Source: Deltaproteobacteria bacterium (lineage in GTDB: Bacteria > Desulfobacterota > Desulfuromonadia > Geobacterales > Pseudopelobacteraceae). Taken from it: a stretch of 60,318 nt of DNA. The translations under genes and the position numbers were made by a program. The notes under the pieces are model-generated. The model searched no databases, was not told the DNA's origin, and was given only the letters and a program-made list of their open reading frames with translations. The stretch covers positions 1 to 60,318 of the forward strand of contig JACPFJ010000045.1 in assembly GCA_016182975.1 (NCBI GenBank). Direction: 5' to 3'. Of the stretch, positions 1 to 8,349 are shown piece after piece (position 1 is the first letter of the stretch; every line of letters starts with the position of its first letter).

Positions 1-140
1 ACCGCCTGCTCCACGGCGTATTCGTCGTATTCGTTCATGCGGAACGCCAGGTCGGTCTCGGAAAACCAGACACCGGCGGCGTCCGGCTTGAAGCGCGATT
101 CCAGGTCGGGGACCTGTTTGATGCAGACGAGAATCTTCAT
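1..140 (-). CDS. etfB: Electron transfer flavoprotein beta subunit, N-terminal part
   Basis: Only the first 46 codons are inside the window; the gene runs off the left edge. The start MKILVCIKQVPD is the typical opening of ETF beta subunits, followed by the charged FSETDLAFRMNEYDEYAVEQ stretch common in the family. ETF takes electrons from acyl-CoA dehydrogenases in the cytoplasm. A GAGGAGG ribosome site lies just upstream of the ATG. It is downstream of, and co-oriented with, the membrane FeS oxidoreductase at 406-2391, the expected quinone-reducing partner, so the two probably work with the beta-oxidation genes further right. Confidence is limited only by the truncation. Confidence 0.88.
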   Translation of the reverse strand, partial: MKILVCIKQVPDLESRFKPDAAGVWFSETDLAFRMNEYDEYAVEQA

Positions 141-272
141 GATAACCTCCTCAGATTTTTTTGCCGCAGGGGGCACGGAGAAAACCGAAAAACACAATAA
201 TCGCTCTACAGTCCGGGCGTCACCTGCCGCGTCCTGCTTGAATATTTCAGGCCCGAACCGGTTTAAGGCAAA

Positions 273-301
273 CTGGTACCACAATGCTGATTTACTGTCA
301 A
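273..301 (-). promoter_or_regulatory. Putative sigma-70 promoter of etfB
   Basis: On the minus strand there is a perfect -35 TTGACA (296-301), a 17-base spacer and TACCAG (273-278). It lies in the 265-base gap between the FeS oxidoreductase and etfB, so etfB may have its own promoter besides readthrough. The rest of the gap (141-405) shows nothing else I can name. Confidence 0.45.
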
Positions 302-405
302 GGATATATGGACATCGGAGTTTGACATAATAACGGATTCCGCAACCTTTCGCTGCATTTGTTCATGACTTTCTCTTAGCCCGTTTCTCCGCGGGAGACG
401 GTTTT

Positions 406-2391
406 TCAAGCCTTTATCCTCTCCACCACGATCTCGGCCAGGTCCCTTACCGCCAGTTCCCCTTCGCAGCCGCCGGTCTTGATGCCGTCCTCGAACATGG
501 TCAGGCAGAAGGGGCAGTTGGAAACCAGGAGCGGGGCGCCGGTCTCCTTGGCCATCTGGACCCGGGCCACGTTGATGCGGCTGCCCAGCTTTTCCTCGGC
601 CAGGATGCGTCCGCCGCCGGCTCCGCAGCAGAAGCTCTCGTAGCACGATTTGTCCATCTCGGTGATGCGCCCCCCGGCCTGCCTGAGGACGTCTCTGGGC
701 GCGTCGATGATGTCCATGTAGCGGCCGATGTAGCAGGAGTCGTGGTAGGTGAATTCGAAGGGCGCGGGTTCGAGCTTCAGCCTGTGCCGTTGCAGCAGGG
801 TGTTGACGAAGGTGGTGTAGTGTTCGACCTCCACCTCCAGCCCCAGGTCCCTGTAGTCCCTGGCCAGGGTGTTGAAGCAGTGGGGGCAGGTGGTGACGAT
901 CCTTTTAACCCCGTACCCCTTGATGGTTTCGATGTTTTCCTGGGCGTGCATCTGGTAGAGGTATTCGTTGCCCAGTTTGCGGGACGGCTCGCCGCAGCAT
1001 TTCTCCTCCTTGCCGAGGATGCCCACCTTGACGCCGGCGGCGTTGCAGATGGCGACGAAGTTCTTGGCCACCTGACGGTTCCTGTTGTCGAAAGAGGCGT
1101 AGCAGCCGACGAAGTAGAGGATGTCGACGTCGCTGTTCTGTTCCATGATGGCGACATCCAGGCCTGCGGCCCATTCCCCCCTGCCGGCATAGGCCAGGCC
1201 GAATGGGTTGGCGTTGACCTCGTAGTTGTTGATGGCGGTGCGGACCTCGTCGCCGGGGAAGGCCCCCTCCATCAGTGTCAGGTTTCTCCTCATATCGAGG
1301 ATCTTGTTGACGTGCTCGATGCTGGCGGGGCAGATCTCCTGGCAGGCGCGGCAGGTGGTGCAGGCCCAGAGCACATCCTCGGTCACTGTCTCGCAGAGGC
1401 TGGCCTCCGGGGCGCCAAAGGCCACCTCGCCTATCTGCTGGACGACCTTCATGGGGGAGAGCGGTTTGTCGGTGGCCCAGGCGGGGCAGCGGTCCTGGCA
1501 GCGCTTGCAGGCGGTGCAGGCGTCGGCGTCGAAGATGTCCTTCCAGGTGAGGTCGCTCACCTTGGCCACGCCGAACTGCACGGCGCTTTCGTCCTCCATG
1601 TTGATGGTAGCAATGCCCCCCTTGGGGCCGAGGTCGGTGAAGAGGTAGTTGGTGCTGGTGGTGAAGATGTGGCGCAGCTTGGTGAAGGGGATTATAGCGA
1701 TGAAGCCTAGGGCCAGCAGGAGGTGCAGCCACCAGAGGAGCTTGTGGGTGAGGGAGAGTTCGGCGGGACCCATTCCGACAAAGGGCTGAGCAAAGAGCCC
1801 GCCGATGGGGGAGAAACGGGCCAGTTCCGGATTGATGCCGATCTCCGTGGCGGCCATGCGTGCCCCTTCCGCAAAAAAGCCGGTCAGCAGGATGGCGAAG
1901 AGCAGGGCATGGCTCACGTAGTCGTCGCGGATGGTCTCAAGCCCCTCCGGTCGGGCGAAGAAGCGCCGCACCAGGAGCCCCCCCAGCATCACAATGGCAA
2001 CCAGCCCGGCTACATCCAGTACCAGGGAGAAGATCTTGTAGAAGGTCCCTTTGAGGAAGCGGACATGGAACAGCAGGTCGGTAAAATCGGCCTGGGCCAT
2101 GATCAGCAGGGTGCCTATGAACAGCAGGCCGAAGCCCCAGAAGAAGAGGGCGTGCAGCGTACCCGGCTCCAGCACCCGCAGTACCTGCGTCTGCGCCAGC
2201 ATGTTTCTGACTAGGAGGGCGATCCGCTCCGGCAGCCGGTCCAGCCGGAACAGCGGCCTCCCCAGCCGGTAGACCGCGAGACGCCGGTAAAAACCGTACC
2301 CGCACGCGAACATGGCTGTAAAGGCCAATAAGTACATGGGCCAGACGACCCCGTGACCTACATTCCAGTATATTTCGCGCGTGGCTTCCAT
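406..2391 (-). CDS. Membrane FeS oxidoreductase, ETF:quinone oxidoreductase (EMO)-like
   Basis: 661 residues. Residues about 15-240 hold hydrophobic helices of the NarI/heme-b type. Two 4Fe-4S motifs follow (C292-x2-C-x2-C-x3-CP and C344-x2-C-x2-C-x3-CP), then two CCG domains like those of heterodisulfide reductase HdrD (CCGEPSRKLG; CYESFCCGAGGG). This architecture, next to etfB, is that of the membrane enzymes proposed to oxidise reduced ETF and reduce (methyl)menaquinone in fatty- and aromatic-acid degrading anaerobes. The family assignment is seen in the sequence; the electron partner is inferred from the neighbour. It is preceded by a promoter carrying a palindromic operator (2491-2519), linking it to the fatty-acid regulon of this window. 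ATG start; no strong ribosome site. Confidence 0.85.
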   Translation of the reverse strand: MEATREIYWNVGHGVVWPMYLLAFTAMFACGYGFYRRLAVYRLGRPLFRLDRLPERIALLVRNMLAQTQVLRVLEPGTLHALFFWGFGLLFIGTLLIMAQADFTDLLFHVRFLKGTFYKIFSLVLDVAGLVAIVMLGGLLVRRFFARPEGLETIRDDYVSHALLFAILLTGFFAEGARMAATEIGINPELARFSPIGGLFAQPFVGMGPAELSLTHKLLWWLHLLLALGFIAIIPFTKLRHIFTTSTNYLFTDLGPKGGIATINMEDESAVQFGVAKVSDLTWKDIFDADACTACKRCQDRCPAWATDKPLSPMKVVQQIGEVAFGAPEASLCETVTEDVLWACTTCRACQEICPASIEHVNKILDMRRNLTLMEGAFPGDEVRTAINNYEVNANPFGLAYAGRGEWAAGLDVAIMEQNSDVDILYFVGCYASFDNRNRQVAKNFVAICNAAGVKVGILGKEEKCCGEPSRKLGNEYLYQMHAQENIETIKGYGVKRIVTTCPHCFNTLARDYRDLGLEVEVEHYTTFVNTLLQRHRLKLEPAPFEFTYHDSCYIGRYMDIIDAPRDVLRQAGGRITEMDKSCYESFCCGAGGGRILAEEKLGSRINVARVQMAKETGAPLLVSNCPFCLTMFEDGIKTGGCEGELAVRDLAEIVVERIKA

Positions 2392-2490
2392 GGTGACACC
2401 CCGAGATGGATTTGGTTTCTGTCCGGAAACGGTTCAAGACGATATTCTACCACCGGAGTTTCCGGATGGAACAGATAATATCGTGACTGT

Positions 2491-2519
2491 TTTGTAATTG
2501 ATGTTGACGTTCATGTCAA
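2491..2519 (-). promoter_or_regulatory. Promoter with LiuR-like palindromic operator, FeS oxidoreductase/etf operon
   Basis: Minus strand -35 TTGACA (2514-2519), 17-base spacer, -10 TACAAA (2491-2496). The 16-bp palindrome TTGACGTTCATGTCAA (2504-2519) covers the -35 box and half of the spacer. Read on the minus strand, the flank TTGTACTTGACATGAACGTC matches the fadL promoter at 21579-21600 base for base except one. A protein bound here would block RNA polymerase. The likely binder is the MerR-type regulator at 7020. Confidence 0.7.
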
Positions 2520-2583
2520 GTACAAATGTACGGCATTGCCAAATCGCCTTTTGCCGCAAGGAAGGGTCCGGGTCTGTGCCTGA

Positions 2584-4191
2584 TCAGCGCTTCCCTTTTA
2601 CCGTAATTGCAAAATCCGGGCAGATGTAGAGACAGCGGAGGCAGCCGACGCAGTTGTCGGTGTGTGCCGCCACAGCCGGACGATAACCGAGGGAGTTGAA
2701 CTCCCCGGACAGTTCGAAAACCCCGAGGCTGCAGACCTCCCGGCAGTAGCCGCATCCCTTGCAGATGGAGCCGTTGACCGTTACCTCGAACTCGCGCAGG
2801 TCGCAGGAGAGGCAGCGTGACGCCTCGGCGACCGCGGCCTTGTCCCCATAGACCCGTTCCACCGCGGCGAAGGTCGTACGCCGCTTCCGCAAAGCGATCC
2901 TGCCTCCCTTCGGCCGCCTCGTGCCGCGCGGCGCGCTCTCCGGCGGCCCTTCAGCCGCCTCTTCCCGCTCGGAGCCGGCAATGACCCCCGTGCCACCCAA
3001 AAACCGGTCGATCGATTCGCTGGCCAGCCTCCCCTGGGCAATGGCCGTGATGATGCTGGAGGAGCCGGTCACGGCATCCCCCGCGGCGAAGATCCCCTCC
3101 TGCGGTGTCGCCAGGGTGCCGCTTGCGACGCTGACCGTTCCGTTTTTCCTCCCTGCCAGTTCCATGGAAGCGGCGTCCGCACCCTGCCCGACCGCCATGA
3201 TCAGGGTGTCGAACGCCAGGGAATGCTCGCTGCCGTGGATCTGCACCGGCGTCCGTCTGCCGCTCGCATCGGCCTCCCCCAGCCGCATCCTGACGCAGCT
3301 CACCTGATCGTTGCCGATCTTCACCGGTGTCGTCAGGAACCGGATGCTCACCCCCTCCTCGGCGGCCTCGATGATCTCTTCGATGCCGGCCGGCATCTCC
3401 GAACGGGTGCGGCGATAGATCAGCACCACCTCCGAGCCGAGACGGATAGAGGTCCTGGCTGCATCGATGGCGGTATTGCCGCCTCCCACCACGATGACCC
3501 TGCGGCCGATGGCCGGCGCCTCTCCCGCGTTTACCTTCCGTAGAAATGAAATGCCGTCGATGACGTTGGCCGAATCCTCGCCCGCGATCCCCATCCTGGT
3601 GGGCTTACAGGAGCCCGCCGCCACCAGCCCCGCGTCGAAACCGCTCTCCAGCAGGGACTTCGCCGAGGCAATCCGCCTGCCTGTCACGATCTCGACCCCG
3701 CTCTCCCGGATCAGGTCGATCTCCCGGTCGAGGACATCCCCCGGGAGGCGATAGTCGGGAATGCTGTAACGGAGCATGCCGCCGGGCCGGGAGAGTGCCT
3801 CGAAGACCGTGACCCCGTGCCCCTGGAGGTTCAGATAGTGCGCGGCGGTCAGCCCGCATGGGCCGGAACCGATCACGGCCACCTTGCGCCCTGTCAACGG
3901 GCGCTTGATGATTGCCGCCGGTTTGCGCCCCCCCTTTTCCGCGACCACCCTCTTCAACCGGCGGATGGCGACGGCCTCATCGAACAGAAGCCGCGCGCAT
4001 TTCGCCTCACAGGGATGGGCGCAGGTATGGCCGCAGACCAGCGAAAAGGGTATCCGCTCGTGAATGACCGCCAGCGCCTCATCGAAATGGCCGTCCCTGA
4101 TGAGTCTGACGTACCGGGGGACATCGATCCCCGCCGGACACGCCTCCCGGCACGGCGCCATTGACCTCTTCCCGCTCTGCATGGCTCCCAC
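2584..4191 (-). CDS. GltD-like FAD/NAD(P) oxidoreductase fused to a two-cluster ferredoxin
   Basis: 535 residues. The N-terminus has the Cys-rich CREACPAGIDVPRYV and CGHTCAHPCEAKC segments of glutamate-synthase small subunits. Next comes an FAD motif (VIGSGPCGLTAAHYL), an NAD(P) motif (VVGGGNTAIDAART), and a C-terminal bacterial ferredoxin (CKGCGYCREVC; CVGCLRCLYICP) at about 475-525. It is the last gene of the kor operon, 15 bases after korC. The operon has no separate KorD ferredoxin, so this protein probably supplies it and links the oxidoreductase to NAD(P)H. That role is inference. The start is GTG at 4191 (GGAAAGGAAAC upstream); an ATG nine bases on is possible. Confidence 0.8.
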   Translation of the reverse strand: MGAMQSGKRSMAPCREACPAGIDVPRYVRLIRDGHFDEALAVIHERIPFSLVCGHTCAHPCEAKCARLLFDEAVAIRRLKRVVAEKGGRKPAAIIKRPLTGRKVAVIGSGPCGLTAAHYLNLQGHGVTVFEALSRPGGMLRYSIPDYRLPGDVLDREIDLIRESGVEIVTGRRIASAKSLLESGFDAGLVAAGSCKPTRMGIAGEDSANVIDGISFLRKVNAGEAPAIGRRVIVVGGGNTAIDAARTSIRLGSEVVLIYRRTRSEMPAGIEEIIEAAEEGVSIRFLTTPVKIGNDQVSCVRMRLGEADASGRRTPVQIHGSEHSLAFDTLIMAVGQGADAASMELAGRKNGTVSVASGTLATPQEGIFAAGDAVTGSSSIITAIAQGRLASESIDRFLGGTGVIAGSEREEAAEGPPESAPRGTRRPKGGRIALRKRRTTFAAVERVYGDKAAVAEASRCLSCDLREFEVTVNGSICKGCGYCREVCSLGVFELSGEFNSLGYRPAVAAHTDNCVGCLRCLYICPDFAITVKGKR

Positions 4192-4206
4192 GTTTCCTTT
4201 CCGCTC

Positions 4207-4746
4207 TCACGCGCCTCTGACGAGCCCGATCCCCATCCGCAGCGCCTTCATGTTCAGTTCCGCGGCCTCTTTCCTGAATCGGCCACGGATCACCATCTCC
4301 AGGCTTTCCGTCTTCACTATGGGGCAGGCGGCGGCCAGGGCGCCCAGTGCCAGGATGTTGACGGAGGCGCTGTTGCCGAGCTCGCTGGCGATCCGGGTAA
4401 AGGGATGGCCGAACAGGTTGGCGCCGCTTCTCGCCCTCGCCAGGGTCGTATCGTAAAAGACGGGCACACCCTGCCCCGCCAGCGCCTGATACCTCTCCAG
4501 GCTCTCCTCGGTCAGGGCCAGCACCACGTCCGGCTCCTGGACCTGCTGGAAGATGATCTCCCGGTCGTCGATGATCACCTCCGCCAGGGAGAGGCCGCCG
4601 CGGCTGGCAATGCCGTAGGACTGGGTCTGGACCGTATTCTTCCCCTCGAGGATCGCCGCCTCGGCCAGCATCATGCCGGAAAGCACCAGCCCCTGCCCGC
4701 CGGACCCGGCAAGGATGATCTCATATCGCCCTTGATTCGCCTTCAT
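4207..4746 (-). CDS. korC: 2-oxoacid:ferredoxin oxidoreductase gamma subunit
   Basis: 179 residues of the POR/KOR gamma family. The opening IILAGSGGQGLVLSGMML is the family signature, and SYGIASRGG follows at about 43-51. The subunit belongs to the cytoplasmic thiamine-diphosphate enzyme that interconverts a 2-oxoacid and CoA with acyl-CoA, CO2 and reduced ferredoxin. It is 15 bases from korB and 15 bases before the FAD/ferredoxin gene, clearly one operon. Whether the substrate is 2-oxoglutarate or a branched-chain 2-oxoacid cannot be read from the sequence. Confidence 0.85.
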   Translation of the reverse strand: MKANQGRYEIILAGSGGQGLVLSGMMLAEAAILEGKNTVQTQSYGIASRGGLSLAEVIIDDREIIFQQVQEPDVVLALTEESLERYQALAGQGVPVFYDTTLARARSGANLFGHPFTRIASELGNSASVNILALGALAAACPIVKTESLEMVIRGRFRKEAAELNMKALRMGIGLVRGA

Positions 4747-4761
4747 TGCCGCGCCCTCCCC

Positions 4762-5580
4762 TCACCCCTTGGTCGCCCTCGCCCTGATCTCCTCATAGCG
4801 GGTATTGAAGTCCGGGGCATCCCGGTCCACCAGCTTCCCGATGACGAAATGCCCCCTCTTTTCCTCTGCGTTCAGCTGTTCGTAGCGCTCACGGGGGAGC
4901 CCCTTCTCTTTGAGCCAGTCGAGCATCTCGCGGGGTTCCGCCATGGCGTTGTTCCTGCCGAAGTGGGTGGGACAGGGGCTGAAGACCTCGACCAGGGAAA
5001 ACCCCCTCTTGATCATCGCCTCCTTGATGTGCTCCTTCAGCTCCCAGCCGTGGAACGTCGTCTCCCTGGCGACATAATTGGCCCCGGCCACCTCAGCCAG
5101 GGCGCAGATGTCGATGTCGCGCTCCGGGTTTCCCCAGGCCGTGGTGCTGGTGAGGCTGTCACCCGGCGTGGTGCCCGAGACCTGGCCGCCGGTCATGCCG
5201 TAATTGAAGTTGTTGACGACGATGGCCGTCACGTCGATATTGCGGCGGGCGGCATGGATGAAGTGATTGCCGCCGATGGTGACGCTGTCGCCGTCCCCCA
5301 TGAGGACCACGACCTGCAAGCGGGGGTTGAAGGCCTTGATGCCAGTCGCGTGCGGCAGGGCCCGGCCGTGGGTCGCATGCAGGGCGTTGGTGGTCAGGTA
5401 ATCGTCGGCCTTGCCGGTGCAGCCGATCCCCGTCACCACGACGATGTCGGAGTTCCGGTAATCAAGCTCCTCGAATGCCCGCACCAGCGCCCCCAGCATG
5501 ACGCCCACGCCGCAGCCGGAGCACCACATATGCGGCAGGACCCCGTTTTTCAGATATTTTTCGCCTGTTGCGTGTGACAC
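4762..5580 (-). CDS. korB: 2-oxoacid:ferredoxin oxidoreductase beta subunit
   Basis: About 272 residues. It shows the TPP-binding beta-subunit pattern: WCSGCGVGV near the start, GIGCTGKADDY, the Mg/TPP motif GDGDSVTIGGNH, then NNFNYGMTGGQ. I place the start at GTG 5580, preceded by AGGGGGTTACC, instead of the longer reading that begins inside korA. The CxxC-like SGCG is typical of the KorAB type without extra clusters in beta. It is 13 bases downstream of korA. Confidence 0.87.
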   Translation of the reverse strand: MSHATGEKYLKNGVLPHMWCSGCGVGVMLGALVRAFEELDYRNSDIVVVTGIGCTGKADDYLTTNALHATHGRALPHATGIKAFNPRLQVVVLMGDGDSVTIGGNHFIHAARRNIDVTAIVVNNFNYGMTGGQVSGTTPGDSLTSTTAWGNPERDIDICALAEVAGANYVARETTFHGWELKEHIKEAMIKRGFSLVEVFSPCPTHFGRNNAMAEPREMLDWLKEKGLPRERYEQLNAEEKRGHFVIGKLVDRDAPDFNTRYEEIRARATKG

Positions 5581-5593
5581 GGTAACCCCCTGT

Positions 5594-6745
5594 TCAGATC
5601 GGTCCGCATGGAGAGTCTGCGACAATGGCCTTCAGGATATCCTGCGGGGTGATGATCTGGCCGTTGTAGCTGTTGACCTTGCGGATATCCGTCCCGCCAC
5701 CGAGAACCCGCTGCACCTCCCCGGCGATCTGGCCGCTGTAGTTCATCTCCGGCACGATCACGCTCCGCACCCTTTCCGCCAGGGCCGCCACTTCCCGGTC
5801 GGGAAAGGGCCATACCGTCAACAGCTGCAGGACGCCGGCCTTGATCCCCCGCCTGCGCGCCTCCAGCGCCGCGGCCCGCCCCGAGCGGGTCGTTGCCCCC
5901 ACGGTCACCAGCAGCACATCCATGTCGTCGGTGTCATAACGCCTGGTCATGACGATTTCGTCCAGGTGACGCTCGATCTTGCGGTGCAGTTGCTCCACGC
6001 GCCAGGCGGCATTGGCGGGATCGTTGTTGCTGTAACCGTCGGGACCATGCATCGAGCTGGTCACATGAAAGACATAATCGCCGCCATAGGCGGCCAGTGG
6101 GGCGATGCCGTCGCCGTCGGCGGCGAAGGGCCTGTAGCGGTCCACGGGGCCGGACGGACCCCTGCGGTCGATGACCTCCAGTTCGCCCGGTTCGGGAACG
6201 GCAAAGTTCTCCCGCATGTGGCCCACGATCTCATCGGGCGCCAGGATCACCGGAATACGGAATTTTTCGGCCAGGTTGAAGGCCCGCACCGCCAGCTCGA
6301 AACATTCGCGCACCGTCGCCGGGCAGAGGGCGATCACCATCTGGTCGCCGTGCCTCCCCCAGCGCAGCTGCATGATGTCGGACTGCGCCGGCTTGGTCGC
6401 CAGACCGGTGCTGGGCCCGGAGCGCTGCACATTGATCACCACGCAGGGGACTTCCCCCATGACGGCCAGCCCCAGGTTCTCCTGCATCAGCGAAAATCCG
6501 GGACCGCTGGTCGCCGTGAAGGCCTTGGCCCCCGCCAGGGAGGCCCCGACCACCGCGGCGATGCTGGCGATCTCGTCCTCCATCTGCAGATAGATGCCAC
6601 CGATCTTCGGCATGACCCTGGAACAGATCTCCGCGACCTCCGAAGAGGGCGTTATCGGATAACCGGCGTAAAACCTGGCGCCGGCATAGATGGCCCCCTC
6701 CGTCATCGCCTGGTTGCCCTGCATCAGCTTCCATTCACGTCCCAC
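5594..6745 (-). CDS. korA: 2-oxoacid:ferredoxin oxidoreductase alpha subunit
   Basis: About 383 residues from GTG 6745. The N-terminus MQGNQAMTEGAIYAGARFYAG-YPITPSSE is the alpha-subunit signature, with ATSGPGFSLMQE and RSGPSTGLATKPAQSD following. The open frame extends upstream to 6877, but a TATAAT box at 6818-6823 lies inside that extension. Homologues also begin near MQGN, so the short start fits better (GGAAAGGA precedes it). First gene of korABC plus the FAD/ferredoxin gene. Its end product, reduced ferredoxin, is the natural input of the last gene in the operon. Confidence 0.86.
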   Translation of the reverse strand: MGREWKLMQGNQAMTEGAIYAGARFYAGYPITPSSEVAEICSRVMPKIGGIYLQMEDEIASIAAVVGASLAGAKAFTATSGPGFSLMQENLGLAVMGEVPCVVINVQRSGPSTGLATKPAQSDIMQLRWGRHGDQMVIALCPATVRECFELAVRAFNLAEKFRIPVILAPDEIVGHMRENFAVPEPGELEVIDRRGPSGPVDRYRPFAADGDGIAPLAAYGGDYVFHVTSSMHGPDGYSNNDPANAAWRVEQLHRKIERHLDEIVMTRRYDTDDMDVLLVTVGATTRSGRAAALEARRRGIKAGVLQLLTVWPFPDREVAALAERVRSVIVPEMNYSGQIAGEVQRVLGGGTDIRKVNSYNGQIITPQDILKAIVADSPCGPI

Positions 6746-6817
6746 TGTCGCCCGTCCTTTCCGCGCCGCCCCGGCGGCCGCCGAAGTTGCCTCCCTATGA
6801 AGGGATCCTGAGAAGGC

Positions 6818-6823
6818 ATTATA
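6818..6823 (-). promoter_or_regulatory. -10 box of the kor operon
   Basis: A perfect TATAAT reads on the minus strand, 73 bases before the korA GTG. No good -35 is found at 16-18 bases, so an activator may be needed. It supports the 6745 start, because a transcript from here excludes the upstream ATG. Confidence 0.4.
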
Positions 6824-6963
6824 ATCGCTAAGTCGCATGGAACACGATGAAAAATCAAGTGTGAATAAGCAGATCATCTCTCACCCAACTGGCTCGTGTC
6901 TAAGTATATGAATTTCTGTGACCTTGGCAGCGCGGCAAGAAATCGCCGTTTCAGGTTCATTCC

Positions 6964-7017
6964 TTGACAAGCCAGGGATAATTGTTTATAAAATATTATC
7001 CTTTACGTTGAGGTGAA
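6964..7017 (+). promoter_or_regulatory. Promoter and operator of the merR-type gene
   Basis: TTGACA (6964-6969), 17 bases, TATAAA (6987-6992): a strong consensus promoter. Just downstream, TTTACGTTGAGGTGAA (7002-7017) is an imperfect copy of the palindrome found at 2504, 21218 and 21585. It covers the ribosome site of the regulator gene. This fits negative autoregulation by a roadblock; that is inference. Confidence 0.6.
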
Positions 7018-7019
7018 GT

Positions 7020-7418
7020 ATGAGACTCAGTAACGAAGACCACATGCAGATCAGCGACCTGGCGAAAATGCTGAACATTACGACCAGGACCATCAGGCTG
7101 TACGAAAAGCTCGGACTGGTGGAGCCTCCCAAACGGACCGAAGGGAAGGTGCGCTACTACGAGAAAGACGACGTCAAACGCTTCAAGTTCGTGCTGAGGG
7201 TCAAGACCCTCGGACTGTCGCTTGAGGAGATGAAGGAGTTGGCGGATCTGTATAACCGTGAACAGAAGGTGCCGGACAAGATCATGCCCAGACTGATCGA
7301 ACTGCTCGACACACATCTGAACAGCATCAAGGAGAAGGTATCAACCCTGCAGAGGCTGGAAAAGGACATCTCGGAATACCGCACAAGGATCGTGGATCAG
7401 TACCGCCTGAGCAAATAG
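7020..7418 (+). CDS. MerR-family regulator, probably of fatty-acid/acyl-CoA catabolism (LiuR-like)
   Basis: 132 residues. The N-terminal winged helix reads ISDLAKMLNITTRTIRLYEK-LGLVEPPKRTEG, then VRYYEKDDVKRF and a dimerisation coiled coil at about 75-125. No conserved effector cysteines of the metal-sensing MerR proteins are present. Related short MerR proteins (LiuR) repress acyl-CoA and branched-chain catabolism genes by binding ACGT-N2-ACGT-type palindromes. Four such palindromes occur in this window, all at acyl-CoA genes or at this gene. ATG 7020 has GAGGTGA upstream; ATG 7044 is an alternative start. Divergent from the kor operon. Confidence 0.75.
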   Translation: MRLSNEDHMQISDLAKMLNITTRTIRLYEKLGLVEPPKRTEGKVRYYEKDDVKRFKFVLRVKTLGLSLEEMKELADLYNREQKVPDKIMPRLIELLDTHLNSIKEKVSTLQRLEKDISEYRTRIVDQYRLSK

Positions 7419-7526
7419 CCCGCCGCCCGTTTTCCCGTCACCGTTTCCCACCCGGAAGATTCAGCAGCTTTCTCTTCATGCCGTTCGTACCCAAAGGGGT
7501 ACCCCTGGCGCCGCCTCGCTCCACCA

Positions 7527-8312
7527 TCAGTTGAAGCGCGAAAAGTCCGGTTTCCTTCGCTGCATGAACGCCTGGAGGGCTTCGGCCGCCTCGGGCGATC
7601 TGAGCCGGGCCATGAATTGAACGCCCTCCTCGGCTATGGTTGCCCGCAGGGAGGACGTATACTCCCTCTTGAGCAGGCTCTTGGCAAGGCGCACCGCGGC
7701 GGCCGGTTGGGCCGCCAGTTGCAGGGCCTTCTCGCGTGCCGTCCCCAGGACCTCGTTGTCGGGGCAGACGGCGTTGACGATGCCGGCCGTGCAGGCCCGC
7801 TCAGCGCTGAACGGCTCTCCCAGGAGCAGCAGCTCGGCTGCCCGCTGGTGACCCATCAGCCTCGGCAGGAGCAGGGTCGAACCGGCCTCGGGACAGAGCC
7901 CCAGGTTGACGAACGGCAGCTGGAAAAGGGCGTTGGCGCCGGCATACACCAGATCACAGTGCAGCAGCATGGTTGCGCCGACCCCTACCGCGGCCCCGTT
8001 GACGGCCGCCACGATCGGCTTGCGCGCCTCGCTGATGGCGACGAGGAAGCGCATCACCGGGCTTTCCGTGCCGGAGGGGGGCGACTGGAGGAAATCGGAC
8101 AGATCGTTGCCGCTGGTAAAGCACCCCCCGTTTCCGGCAATCAGGATCACCCGCGCCGCATCGTCCCCGTCGGCCTGCCCGAAGGCCTTGGCCAAGGCTT
8201 CGTACATGGCGAGATTCAAGGCGTTCTTCTTCTACGGGCGATTGAAACGGATGGTAAAAATCCCTTCCCGAAGTTCTGTTTGGATCTGTCCCGTGCCGCC
8301 GGCGCTGCTCAT
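7527..8312 (-). pseudogene. Enoyl-CoA hydratase/isomerase family gene interrupted by an in-frame TAG
   Basis: Reading from ATG 8312 (AGGAGAGAGCGAT upstream) gives MSSAGGTGQI...TIRFNRP, then TAG at 8232-8234, then KKNALNLAMYEAL to the normal end, all in one frame. The family motif is NRPEKKNAL, so the amber replaces a Glu codon (GAG to TAG). The rest is intact: oxyanion segment AAVNGAAVGVGATML, LPFVNLGLCPEAGS as in enoyl-CoA isomerase-like members, and a full C-terminus. A protein restarted at TTG 8219 or ATG 8207 would lack the first beta strand and part of the CoA site. A sequencing error is possible. It is followed 3' by the convergent merR gene. Confidence 0.8.
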
Positions 8313-8349
8313 ATCGCTCTCTCCTTTATGGTGCTGTCTCACGCCGCAC

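Noticed and set aside
388-413. CCGTTTCTCC/GGGAGACGG hairpin 3' of the FeS oxidoreductase
   Set aside because: The T run is on the wrong strand for the minus-strand gene and the stem has a bulge.
742-1710. Long plus-strand open frame of 322 residues opposite the FeS oxidoreductase
   Set aside because: Gly/Val/Asp-rich shadow of a GC-rich gene; the minus strand has clear family motifs. The same holds for frames at 4405-5577, 13695-15551, 17920-19404, 37290-38588 and 43763-46153.
7487-7502. GTACCC-GGGTAC hairpin between merR and the crotonase gene
   Set aside because: Only six pairs and no T run on either strand; too weak to call a terminator.
8232-8234. Amber codon as pyrrolysine
   Set aside because: TAG is a normal terminal stop for several genes here, and no Pyl-type substrate protein or pyl gene is in the window; decay or error is simpler.
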